A DNA stretch of 64,000 nucleotides from Leptoclinus maculatus (GCA_032191485.1 JAVDOI010000019.1:4088282-4152281), one strand, 5' to 3'; counted from the stretch's first letter, positions 38,583 through 49,402 are shown. Notes: generated by a model not told the origin, from the letters alone. Translations and numbers: made by a program.

Positions 38583-40607
38583 GATACAACACAAATTGAG
38601 ACGGGTGAGCCTAATTAGACTTCACATCTGGGCCTAATGAGCAAATCAAGACCCATCATTGATCAAGGATCAACTGGCCTTGAGCCGTTCCCTGATTGGT
38701 TAAGAGCTGCACACGCGCCGTAAAGCTCCCGGCTTACGCTTTTTACACACACTGTTTAAAAGAAAACACGACGACTGGATACATTATGGATCAGTAAGCA
38801 AAACAAATGAATGGACGATGAACTCAACAATGTTTACGTCATGGAAATGTGGACATTGTTTAGGCAGTAAAAACTGTGAATATGCACAAAGATGACCACT
38901 TTGTCTGAAACACTGAAAAAGAGGCACTAATATTTGACAAATTAACAGCAAATATGATTAATTTGATGCTCTAGATCTAGGCTAATATGAGTACAATCTG
39001 TGCTTCATCATGATGATGCATTGTCAATATCAATATAATGGTCTATAATAAGATCTTTCAATTAAAGGACTCAAACGTGTGCCTGCCTCCAACTTGTGCT
39101 AAAAGACTACCGTGAAAAATAAAGATATGAAAAGAAATAGATGCTGTGTCTTTATATTAAAATGTATTTGATGTCAAATCCTCAGTTGCACAGAAAACCT
39201 TGAAGCTTGAGTCGTACACGTACATTGTCAAAATGAGAGTAAGAGCTACCTATTTTCTGGTTTCTTCTATATTTCACGGACACTGCTGACTTTTTTTGTG
39301 CAAAGACACAAGTGGAACATTGTGTGTCATTGTCTGGTCAATATATTCCTTTGTATGTCTGCTTGTTTGGCAGCTGCACCAGGAACCGGGAGACTGAGGC
39401 CTAAGGGATTCCCTCAAACATCCAGGAACATCCTGTCTGGCTGATCAGGATAGAAGAGGCATATGCACAAACACGAGCCGCAGCAACATGGGACCGCTGT
39501 TGGCCGTGGGATCTAATATTTGAATGCACTAGGCCTCCCATTAAATTCAGCACATTTTTTGTTATTTCTTGGCACCCTCCGTATACTCTGCTTGTGCTAT
39601 ATGCTCTTTGAGAAGTCCATAAAAAACTCAGGACACCTTGTTTGTGAAATTGTTAAATTACCTTTTAATTTTTTTTTATGATTTTGGCACTTCTTAGCAT
39701 ACAGATGTCTTGCCAGACATGGAAGTAATGGGAGTGCCAGTCGTGCTGCAGTGTTTTGTTGTGCGCCAGAGAAAGACAAGGACTTTTCATTTCATATTTT
39801 TGTTGCAACCTTTTATTTATGCGCTGATGTCAGTACCGGCTATATTGTCTAGAGAGAACTTGTCCGACCAGCTCTGGAGGAAATGGAAACAAACCAAAAC
39901 CCCCACGCACATTAAAGAAGACATCAAAGTGTACGTTGATGAGGGTTGCAAGCAGCACAGGGGCACCAACATTAGGCGAAATAATCAAATTCAAATTATT
40001 CAAGGATAAAAGGGTGAGACGGAAGATTGCAAATCAGCAGTTATATTTGTGGCGCACGCTTGTACTCGGGCTTTCCACACAACTTTCATTAAACATATTT
40101 CATAACAACCGCAGTTGGCACCTTGTTCTGATCCGTTAATGAGGACGATGTCTTTTCATTGTTGATTTGGTCCCCGGAGAACAAATGAGTTCCGTTTTTC
40201 GTGATAATGACTGCCAGGGTTTCACCCTGATGACTTTGCCTTGTTTCAGTTAATAAACTTTTCTGTGTGAATTTATGGCTAACCTGAGCAAACAGTGAGC
40301 TGCGGACAAAGCTCATCATCAGAGAAGGAGCGGATTGTCATCAGCTGATAAAAGACTTCATTACTAGAATGAATGTTGGCCCATCACTTAAGTTGAAAAA
40401 TGGGTCTGTCCTTTGTAGTTCTAGTCCTGTGTGGTATTATTCAGTCTTTTGGCCGTTCTTTTGGTTTACTGTTATTCTTCCTTTCATAAAGCATCTTTAA
40501 AGCCTTCACAATGTTGTATTTATTTTTCTGTCCGGTGCTTGTTTGCTCGTGCACCACCGCAGGCTTTTTGTTCAGACAAAAAAAAGCACACACAACCCGA
40601 ACGGGTC

Positions 40608-40609
<2 letters not shown>
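38580..40609. other. Unannotated stretch with one exon-like ORF
   Basis: 38600-38720 continues the repeat-free island (CCTAATTAGAC, CCTAATGAGC, TTGATCAAGGATCAA). 39710-40009 has an open plus-strand frame of 99 codons. Its 3' half is charged and lacks low-complexity bias, and a TTTATGCGCTGATGTCAG acceptor-like site ends at about 39832. No matching in-frame donor was found and no family was recognised, so this is not called a gene. Confidence 0.3.

Positions 40610-40649
<40 letters not shown>
40610..40649. repeat. (GT)20 microsatellite
   Basis: Forty bp of uninterrupted GT. Cys-Val frames over it are artefacts. Confidence 0.95.
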
Positions 40650-40920
40650 TCCGTTTGTCTGCTGGCGAGTGTTTAGAGAACAGATTTCTTTGACGTCGAC
40701 GGCACCAAAGCAATACAGATTTGGCAATTAACCTTGATGTCACTGTAATTACCAAGTCACTTTAGTAAAATGAATTAATTTCCCAAAAGGACTCCGAAAC
40801 AAAATTACCTCCTCTCTTCCTGAAGGGAGCCAATATGGCGTCTGATAATTAGGGGGAGAAAAAGTGAGCCGCTGCCATATTCCTGTCTCTCATTGTGTGT
40901 ATTCTGTGTAATCTGCCACA

Positions 40921-40933
40921 GGGGGGGGGGGGG
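40921..40933. repeat. G13 homopolymer
   Basis: Thirteen G followed by CGCC. Confidence 0.95.
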
Positions 40934-41920
40934 CGCCACTGATCTGCCTGTCGCTCCCAATGGCTTCCTCCGGGTTCGCGCTGTTGCGCCACTCGTCGGT
41001 TAATTTTTCAGCTCGCCACGCGTTGAGCTGCGTGGTTCTTCCTTCTTCCTCCAAGCTCTTCGTCTTCTATCCCCGTCGCCCTCGTTATTCAGACGACAGC
41101 CGCGTTGCCCTGTGTGTGTGTGTGTCCCAAGTTTTTTTTGTCATGCGAGTCATGTGGTACAACAAGTGGTAACCACTCTTGCCGTTCACCTTGAAGGATG
41201 CCACGCACACATCGGGGAGGAAGGGAGGCAGACTTTCCACGGCTCGCTTCCTGAGGTCTTAATCTCCAATCCCCCCACTAAGGGCTGCGGTGTCTGTCAA
41301 GCCTTCTATGCCGCTTCAATTAGTATGTACATCTTTAATAAAATGGTTTTAAGCTTGGCGGGATTTCTTCGGTGGTGCCAAATAAGCAATGGTTGCCTTT
41401 GCCAGGCTGCAAATAAGGTAATTGTAAGTATTGCGCTTTAGTTCCCTCATGTGTGTCCCTTCATGCCGGGTCTCCACTGGAGCATCAATCATATTAGAAC
41501 ATAATTATATGTATAACCTCATTAGATTCATAATTGATGTTGTGTTTAATATTTAAGATAATTTAGATGTTTATTAGATTATTTATTAAAGATTATGAAT
41601 TATTTTCAAAACATTTATTTTTTTATATCTAGTGTGCACTGGGGCGGGGAGGGGGCCCCCCATAGGCTCCTCCTTTCAGGCCCCAAAACTCTGCTATTTC
41701 TAGATATAATGAACAATTGCTGTTGTATATGAAGTGTTGGTGCAGGCGGAACACGCCTGCGTTAGCTGAATGGCATCAGCTGCCTCATTCATGCTTTACA
41801 ATCATTGACTTATTCACAGCTGTTTGGCTATCAGCTGACCGGCAACGTCCAATCACGTGCTTACATGTGTACAGTGGAGCCATTGTAACCAGACATTTCC
41901 CCGTTTCCATCTTTTGTGTT
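40934..41920. other. Unannotated non-coding stretch
   Basis: (TG)7 at 41111-41125. An AT-rich block of TTAGAT/ATTTA words lies at 41495-41630, followed abruptly by a GC-rich GGGGCGGGGAGGGGGCCCCC at about 41641. No gene. Confidence 0.5.
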
Positions 41921-41965
41921 CAGGGGATAGTTTGGGTGTTTTGATGTGGGGGTTCTATGAGAAAA
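41921..41965 (+). mobile_element. Terminal scrap of a fish interspersed repeat
   Basis: CAGGGGATAGTTTGGGTGTT followed by TTGATGTGGGGGTTCTATGA. This resembles the end of a high-copy percomorph repeat (ATAGTTTGGGTGTTTTGA...) that I recall. Only the first 45 bp are recognisable. Confidence 0.4.
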
Positions 41966-43040
41966 AAATATGTTTAAGTGTACGATGTATTTGTGGTATA
42001 TATTAACAAAAAAAACCTGCTTCTGGACATTCCTCCACTGCCCCAACCTCCAGTGTGTGCTCCATTAATATGGTATGTTGAAACTAAGGTTCATGTTTGC
42101 GTTTGTTAAGGCTACAGTAGAATTCTTGTTTATGCTTGGATACTTGGAGCCTGTTGAAAGAACAGAGCCTCTAATCTCAGCTCAAATGTACAGTACATGT
42201 CATCTTCATGTTAACCAGGATTATACTATATTACTGGCTTCATTTCCAACCAATTTGCTTTTAAGGCCCAAAAAATGTATTTGAAGTACCCACCCACCCC
42301 CAGGTCCAGGTTTGCTGCCACGTCTCTTCTATAATGATGTAGCTCAAATGTGTCTATTCCTGTTGTCGGCAATGTCGACAGTGACTCCGGTCATTAGCGT
42401 TAATAGGCAGAACTAGCTGCTTCGAACCGCTTAGTAATATCCTGAAGGTACATTTTGTTTATTCTTTTAATCATGGGTTTATACATCATGTTTTTTGAGC
42501 AATAGCTCATATGTCGACATATGTCTTATTAGCTTTTCTCAGAACGCGTCTTCAAACAGCTTGTTCTCGGTATAATGAGCGAATCTGGGTGGGTGGCAAG
42601 CCACCGTTAGAACGAAGGGCTTGACTTCTCTTTACGTACGTTACATATAATATGACAGTGGACAGGACACAGCCAGCGGGAAGAGTCGAGTCAATTAGGC
42701 GTGAATACAAACCTTTCAGCCTTGCATTTGAATAAAAAGAAGAGAGAAACCATGTTAAGCGAGTCTTGACCAAAGTCAGGGAAGACCCTTCCCCGCGCTC
42801 CACATCATTAGCTGGCAGTGTTTCGCCCCCTGGTTCTGCGCCACGCTCGTATATGCTGCCTTAACCCTGGTGGCATAGACGGACTAATTGCTCTTGAAAT
42901 TGACCAAAGAAGATGAACTGTGAATTTATTTGAGTGCGTGCGTCGTGTCGTTGTTCTTCATGGCCGTGGCCGAGCTGGTCCTGGCATGTCCAGTCATTTC
43001 TAATAGGCTCAGTTGCCAGCTAGCTGCATGGTTTGTGTAT

Positions 43041-43062
43041 GTGTGTGTGTGTGTGTGTGTGT
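43041..43062. repeat. (GT)11 microsatellite
   Basis: Twenty-two bp of GT, then ATGTAG. Confidence 0.9.
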
Positions 43063-43482
43063 ATGTAGAGCCAGTGAAGAGTTCAGAGCATAGGGGGAGG
43101 TCAAGGCAGAGACAGATGTGAGAACAGGCTCCCTGACAAGAACCCCCATCACAACCCTCTGATGTCCATGCTGCCCTCCCTGTGTGACTCAGGTCACTTC
43201 ACACCGTGGGAGTGTGTTCATGTACCTGAAGGTGTGTGTCTGTCTCTGTGCGGTGTCACTCAGAGGCTGTGGGGAGTTCAGGCGGACATCGGTCTTTGTA
43301 GTGTTACTGAGCACAGAAAGGGAGAGACAATGAAACAGCAGGACAGGAAGCCAGCATGTGAATTAGTTTACATCTGACGTGTGTGCGCATGTGCAGGTGG
43401 GGGGGTGTGATTGGCGCGCTTCCACCCGTGGAGGATATTTGTGGGCAGGAGAAGGTCAGCGACATCTGCGACATTATCCCTC

Positions 43483-43505
43483 AAGTGCACGGGGTCCGTG
43501 CACTT
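43483..43505. promoter_or_regulatory. Perfect inverted repeat with NKX-like half-sites
   Basis: AAGTGCACGG (43483-43492) and CCGTGCACTT (43496-43505) are exact reverse complements around GGT. Each arm ends in AAGTG/CACTT, the core of NKX2-class homeodomain sites (TCAAGTG on one side, CACTTAA on the other). A regulatory role is inference. The palindrome itself is certain. Confidence 0.4.
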
Positions 43506-44468
43506 AAAAACGGGAAGTTGCCGTCTCCTTCCGTTCAGGAGACAAGGTCACATCTCCACATTTGCATTCACATGGATGTTTATTTGATCCACAGGGTCAT
43601 GATGTCACAGTTGGCACATCAGCCATATATTTTTATAGACTTTTGACTACAAACATTAAACTGACCCCAGTAAAGTCCAGGGCAGAATCAGAGCTTTTAG
43701 CGGGCTTCTTATTTTTAGATTGTACACGCTTGCATCGAGTTGTGGCTCTTGACTGGTAAACGTGCTGGTAACTGGTAACTTTGTACTGTCCCCCCTTTTG
43801 ATGGAGCACCATGTGACCCCCCCCCTAGAAAAGGACTACTTGTTCCACCATCAAATCTTGGCTTTCAAAAAAAGTGTGAAGATAGTATCAAGGCAGCGTG
43901 TGAGATGGCATCAAAACTAATTTCACGGTTTAAACCAGCATGATGTTCATTATTAATGAGACTCAATGATAGTATGAATGTAATTTTTTTTTCTTGATTG
44001 CTCTCTTTCCGTTGAAGAACAAAGGCGGAATCTGTTACACGGAGTGTATTATCGTCTCCATGAATTGGCACAAGCGTGTGCAGTTATCACAGTCATTAAA
44101 ACTGCTCTTTCTTCCGCCTTATCTTGTTGCTAAAAGATATCTTTACATGTTATTCTAAAGCCAAGTACATTTCAAACACAATCGAAGCCACGGCATATTT
44201 ATTTCTACTTCAAAATCTGAAGATGCAAAGAAACCCAGCAGCAATCACAAGCATGAAGGACCATGTGCATTTAACTGTGAAATATTGAGGGAGACTGCAG
44301 CGTATTCTCCACAAGCGGCACCCTCTGTGGCTGAAAAATGAAGCCAACTCGGATGTGCCAAAAGCTGCAGTTCATCAAATGGCCACTCGAGGCTGGCTCC
44401 AAAAGCGAGTCGAGCTTTGTTAATGCTCGCGCCGGGGGTGGGGGATGTGTCGCGAGAGCCTCTGCAGA

Positions 44469-44476
44469 CGGCACAC
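44469..44476. repeat. Target-site duplication, left copy
   Basis: CGGCACAC directly before the hAT left end, identical to the right copy. Confidence 0.9.
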
Positions 44477-44700
44477 CAGTGGCGGCTGGTGGAAAATGTT
44501 CTTGGTAGGGCTGTGCCACATCCAATCAATTTCAGCAAACATCCCAGAATGATTTAATGCAAACAAATTAAGGTATCAAACGCGCATTACTACTTTGCAG
44601 TTAAATATTTAACATTTATTCCAACACGAAAAAAAGCAGTAAATAACACTTTCACAAACACGTCAGGACATCTTATTTTAGTCACCCTCACAGGGAATTC

Positions 44701-44837
44701 AGTATAATATAATATATATCATATAATAATATTCTGTATAATATAATAATATATATATCATATAATATTCTGTATAATATAATAATATATATATCATATA
44801 ATATTCTGTATAATATAATAATATATATGTCATATTC
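44701..44837. repeat. 36-bp AT-rich satellite inside the hAT element
   Basis: Almost four units of a 36-bp sequence made of TATAAT/ATATAT words and punctuated by ATATTCTG. Units run 44701-44734 (34 bp), 44735-44770, 44771-44806 and 44807-44837 (short). The middle two are identical. Confidence 0.9.
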
Positions 44838-45103
44838 TGTCCCCGTTGTTTTAAAAAGATAAATAAGTTATTATCATGACGTCATCCAGCTAGTCAAACC
44901 TGTCTGGTGTACAGCTAGTAGAGAAGCTTCATGTACTGCTTCTCTTTCCTGCTAGTCTGCTGTCTGATTGTGAGGTCAGGCTGATCTGGGATCAGCTCTT
45001 TCAGTAGTTTCTCCTCTCAGTTCTCCTCTCAAACGGGTCTTGGAGGAGTAGTGCTCACACTGGCGCTCTCCTGTAGAGACTTCTCCTGACGAGAACGCGC
45101 AGC

Positions 45104-45129
45104 TTGGGGCAGGAAAAAAACTGCCCCAA
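45104..45129. repeat. Internal hairpin of the hAT element
   Basis: TTGGGGCAG (45104-45112) and CTGCCCCAA (45121-45129) are exact reverse complements around GAAAAAAA. Confidence 0.85.
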
Positions 45130-45400
45130 ACTGAATCTATTTGAGGACGCTGATTGGCTGAATTGTATGTCACTCATTTATATCTTTACTCAGCATTGGC
45201 TAAACTGCTTTATAGACCCGCCTCTTTGGGGCAGTTTCTCCAGCGCCCCAGCCAGCTGAGACGTGCACACGAGGAGAGGAGCTGCAGACAGGCAGAGAGG
45301 ACAAGCAGGAAAAGCATATATTTACCGCAGATATCATATTTTACACATATTACTGGGTGATTCCATGTTTCAAAAACACAAATATTGACAATTTGTATAG

Positions 45401-45465
45401 TTTATTTTTATTTTAAATTTTATTTTTATTTATATTTTTATTTTTATTTTTATTTTTATTTTTTG
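45401..45465. repeat. (TTTTTA)n-like tract near the hAT right end
   Basis: T-rich array with A every five or six bases, followed by GTAGCTCTAG, seven G and the right terminal region. Confidence 0.85.
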
Positions 45466-45517
45466 TAGCTCTAGGGGGGGCGGCGCCCTAGCGCCCTCTA
45501 TGGACCAGCCGCCACTG

Positions 45518-45525
45518 CGGCACAC
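45518..45525. repeat. Target-site duplication, right copy
   Basis: CGGCACAC directly after the hAT right end. Confidence 0.9.
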
Positions 45526-45974
45526 GAACACATTTTTATAGTCTTTGCGCTGCATTATTCTCCCTCTTCCAGAGGGCATACAAACAAAATAAACTGTGAA
45601 GAATCAAAAAAGACAACAAGTGTAATCCATAGATATGCCCATAGACTGTAGGTGTGACCGGCAAAGGCCATAAACCAACCTCCACAATGCCATATCTCAT
45701 ATTCACGGAGTGCTTTATTGGCTTTGTACAAGCCCTGTAAAGAAAGAAGTCAAGTATGACATGAATTATAAAGAAACATAGGTTGAATATCCTGTAAACA
45801 AATTGATTTGCATAGCAAAATATATACTCGAATGAAGATGTTTAAGACCAGCTGTTTCGAAAGCATTCTTACTATAATCCCTAGACATGTAAATAGTGCT
45901 TTTAGTGCTCGCCAAGATACAAAAATTCAGAGGTGCGCGACCAAGCGCCGCGACCACTACGACGAGTATAAACT
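45526..45974. other. Unannotated non-coding stretch
   Basis: Between the hAT element and the next repeat. The last 50 bp may belong to that repeat. No gene. Confidence 0.45.
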
Positions 45975-46175
45975 AAGCTTCAGTCCCCATAGACCCCCAT
46001 CTTCAAAGACCAACTTTACAGCAGAAATAAGCATGTTTTCATGTTAGGCCTCTATAACAAATTGTCTCGTTTATGACAACTGTACGAGGGTTGACTGTTG
46101 ACTTTGTGGCCACTTTGAGTGACAGCTGGGCACCATCACAGCTGCTAGCTGTCGGCTAGGTGTCACGTCGGCTAA
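45975..46175 (+). mobile_element. Fish interspersed repeat fragment
   Basis: AGCTTCAGTCCCCATAGACC, CAACTTTACAGCAGAAATAA, GCATGTTTTCATG, TTATGACAACTGTACGAGGG and GTGGCCACTTTGAGTGACAG occur in the order I recall for a common percomorph repeat. Ends are not defined and the class is unknown. Compared with my recollection, a segment after GAGGG is missing. Confidence 0.6.
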
Positions 46176-46372
46176 TTCAATATAATATAATAATACCATC
46201 TCTTATTTTAATCAAAATCTTCTCAGCACATTTTCTACTTTCTTATGACTGCAAAAATGAAAATACATGGTTTTGGAAATATGTATAACTGAGAGATGTA
46301 TGTGCTTAAGATGACACTGTCACTTTGCATCTCCCAAATACCAAACTCGTGAAACTCGGTTTTGCTATCATG

Positions 46373-46373
<1 letters not shown>

Positions 46374-46407
<34 letters not shown>
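46374..46407. repeat. (CA)17 microsatellite
   Basis: Thirty-four bp of CA. Confidence 0.95.
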
Positions 46408-46411
<4 letters not shown>

Positions 46412-46727
46412 ACTTCAAAGCAGCGATAATCCCACAAAGACTCACGTCAGTGTGATTAACTAGCACAAATAGCTAATTCAAACAGTTCCCATGTGAACAA
46501 ACACGGACAGAATGCATTGTTTCAAAGAGAAAAGGCACATGCATAATTAATTACTGTAAATAAAGGCTGTAACTCTAATTATATTTGCTGAAAAAATAGA
46601 TCAAATAGAAAATTAATTGTGTCAACATGTCACACATTTTGGCTTAAAAGGCAAACTGGATAATAGATAGATACAGGTAGTAACTCCGAAACAAAGCTTC
46701 CCATCAAATTAATGACTTATTTATGTG

Positions 46728-46730
<3 letters not shown>
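46408..46730. other. Unannotated non-coding stretch
   Basis: AT-rich, nothing recognised. Confidence 0.5.

Positions 46731-46758
<28 letters not shown>
46731..46758. repeat. (GT)14 microsatellite
   Basis: Twenty-eight bp of GT, followed by GTGTGTGCGTGCGTGC. It faces a longer CA array 130 bp downstream. Confidence 0.95.
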
Positions 46759-46887
46759 TTATGTGTGTGCGTGCGTGCGTGCTGTGCTCTTGAGGGAGAC
46801 AGATGGGACAGACCTCCACCACCCCACACTACTTTCTCTCTGCATGACTTCTCACCACAGTCTGTGGGTTGTTCTAGTGCCAGAGCA

Positions 46888-46888
<1 letters not shown>

Positions 46889-46971
<83 letters not shown>
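46889..46971. repeat. (CA)41 microsatellite
   Basis: Eighty-three bp of uninterrupted CA, one of the longest arrays in the window. It is complementary to the GT array at 46731, so the two form an inverted pair. Confidence 0.97.
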
Positions 46972-46973
<2 letters not shown>

Positions 46974-48299
46974 GAGCTCATGTGACAACAACCACTGTTT
47001 CATTAATCATCTGTATGTGTAAATTAGGCATGAAAAAAAGAGTATTTGGAGCATAAAGCCTTGGACATGCCGTCCTTTGCTGTGTACTGCGGTAATGAAT
47101 TGGATGATGGCGTGAAGTTAACGAGCTGCTGTCCTGGTCTGTTTTTGATCACAGCAACCTAACTAAAGTTTAAATGACACCATGGCATATATATATATTT
47201 AGATTATTTTGCCCTATGTTTGTTCTTGACGGTTTTAACTTCCAGTGGACAAAATCCATCTCTGCAGTCTTAAATACTGTGTTTCTCCGTAGCATATATA
47301 TATATATGTATATATACATAAACAATTTTTAGAATCAGTGAATTTGCAGGTTCAGATGATATTATCAACTGTAACTCAAGTCTGCAAAAGAAACTGCAGA
47401 TTTTTTGTTTTGCCATCCCTCTTCTTTATTTCACTCGTTTACCTATTCACACCTTTTCTCTCTTTCATAATCACAATTGTGTAACGCAGGATTAAAAGAC
47501 TTTCTAAATGATGTGTTCCCCCCCCCCCAAAGATTAACAATTCACCGAGCGGCTTATTAGAGCAATTCATCAAATCAGCGGGCAGTGCTGATTAAATCAA
47601 CTTGGTAATAAATGGAATGATCTAAAGCCTTCTGACGCCCAGAGTCCTCGCGGCCCACCTGCCCGATTAGGAGGCAATTTATCCCGCTCCTTTCCAAAGA
47701 GTCTTGCACTTTAATTGTGGGAAAGATGTGAATGTCATTCCGTTTGCCTGATGGCAGCAACTGCAGTATCTTGATGAAGGATCTCTGCGCAAAACTTTGG
47801 CCCCGTGATGAGAAAAAAAAAAAACCTTCCTGTAACCCAGTGGCATCGCCAGACCCAGTTTGTCAGGCCTTACCTTGCTAAATTTATGGTATGTCCCTAA
47901 ATAATTGATTTTACCTCTTCTGACTGATTTATAATGCAAGGCAATGATACAGACTCCAAAATGCCTCCACAGAAGTGATAAGTGCATGTGCTAGGACCCA
48001 ACGGATACTGCCATGCTGCAAAATGTGTGACCTTTTTTCCCTCAAGATGGTGAGAAATGCTGAGTATTTTTTTTTTTTCAGTGTGCATTGGTACACCAAA
48101 ACTGTGCTACATACGGTTTATTGCAGCTAAAACAAGAGCCATGTACAGAAGAGTTTGATGAACACTGACACTTAAAAGCCAAATACCTATAAATATATTT
48201 CTTACATGTTTTAAGTCTGTTACATTACTCTTTCCCTACCTAATGAAAATCATAGTGGTAATAATCACTTACTTTTTTTTGTTGAGTTAAATAACCTAA
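46972..48299. other. Unannotated stretch with a possible conserved element
   Basis: AT runs at 47187-47198 and 47293-47320, C11 at 47518-47528, T12 at about 48068-48079. 47530-47720 is repeat-free, with TAAT-type motifs and mixed composition, and could be conserved. Minus-strand frames here are unremarkable. Confidence 0.4.
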
Positions 48300-48610
48300 A
48301 CAGTATCCTAAACCAACCAACCATCCAACCGTACTAACACATAACCAATGATAACACAAAACCAACCACATCAACACAGAACCAACATAAAAACAACCAT
48401 ATCAACACAAAACCAACAATATCAGCTCAAAACCAACAGCAAATCAACCCTACCAACACAACACAAACACAAATTCATCATAAAACCGTCCATATCAACA
48501 CAAAACCAACCCTACTAACGCAACACCAGCATGAAATCAACCTTATCAGCACAATAACAACTTCAAAAAACAACCATACCATCACAAAACCAACATAAAA
48601 CTAACAAACT
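48300..48610 (+). repeat. G-poor degenerate tandem array, unit about 31-32 bp
   Basis: Words such as AACCATATCAACACAAAACC and CAACATAAAA recur about every 31-32 bp through roughly nine diverged units. The plus strand has only about a dozen G in 310 bp, so the array is strongly strand-asymmetric. No long frame crosses it. Confidence 0.75.
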
Positions 48611-49402
48611 ATATGATTTTGGTTTAGTCCACAAAATGCTTTACAAAAAAAAAGGCCTGGTAATGTTAACTCTTCGCCATCAAGTCACCCTCTCAAGTGG
48701 ACAGGAAGAAACTAAGACGGAAAGACAAAAAGCTGATTCCCTTCATGTGCTGGACTAAAAGTTAAAAATTATATTTATAAATTAAAATATGTAACAATAA
48801 CAACAATATAACAGGCTCACACTTCCAACCACGTGCTATACTGTTATGTAGGTGAGCTTCTGATGTCTACCCCAGTGTTCTGTCACTCTGTCAGTGATTA
48901 TATACAAAAGGCATGTAAACAAACCTACATCTTTTAGCTTTGACAGTTCTGAGTTTACTTTGTGTGTTTGATAAAGGTCGCTCACTCATTTGTCAAAGGT
49001 CACCCAATTGACACATGCCCTGTAGTGGCGCCTTGTTTTTGATCCATTTCACATTGTTTACCACATAATCAGCCTCTCAACTGACTAAATGAGTTGCTCA
49101 TGCAGATGAGCTGGCCCACAGGGGAACACTTATGCTAATGCACATGCATGTCAGTTTCTGCGTTTGTACTTGTGTGCACGATCAAGTATCTGTGCATGCG
49201 TGTTTTGATACCTACCGCCAGCGTGCTTGCTCTTGTCTCACCTTTTGTGTGATTGTGTATCAGTATGCAGAGAAGTGAAAATGGAGAATGTTGGCGAAAG
49301 CACAACTCTCGGCAAGCATCAGATGGCTCCTGATGAATAGTCAATTAACTCTAAACTTGTTCCAGGAATGACCAGTGAACGAGGGAGGACAGGGTGGCTG
49401 TT
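48611..49402. other. Unannotated non-coding stretch
   Basis: No gene or recognised repeat. Confidence 0.5.

Larger units (their letters stand above)
41966..44476. other. Unannotated non-coding stretch
   Basis: Contains a GT microsatellite at 43041-43062 and a perfect short hairpin at 43483-43505 (listed separately). No exon-like frame. The minus frames at 44245-44538 cross the hAT boundary and are not genes. Confidence 0.45.
44477..45517. mobile_element. Non-autonomous hAT-type DNA transposon (1,041 bp)
   Basis: Left end CAGTGGCGGCTGGT (44477-44490) is repeated exactly in inverted form at the right end ACCAGCCGCCACTG (45504-45517). The element is flanked by a perfect 8-bp direct repeat, CGGCACAC, at 44469-44476 and 45518-45525. 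CAG-starting inverted ends with an 8-bp target duplication are the hallmark of hAT transposons. No transposase frame is present, so it must have been moved in trans. Inside are a 36-bp AT-rich satellite (44701-44837), a 9-bp-stem hairpin (45104-45129) and a TTTTTA-rich tract (45401-45465). The perfect duplication suggests fairly recent insertion. Confidence 0.9.

Noticed and set aside
44245..44538. Overlapping minus-strand frames of 97 and 84 codons
   Set aside because: They cross the hAT insertion boundary, so they cannot be an ancestral gene. No domain.
46704..47056. Cys-Val and Thr-His repeat frames
   Set aside because: Products of GT and CA microsatellites.
48300..48610. Regularly spaced repeats that could suggest a CRISPR-like array
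   Set aside because: Units are adjacent and diverged, without distinct spacers, and the genome is eukaryotic. It is a degenerate tandem array.
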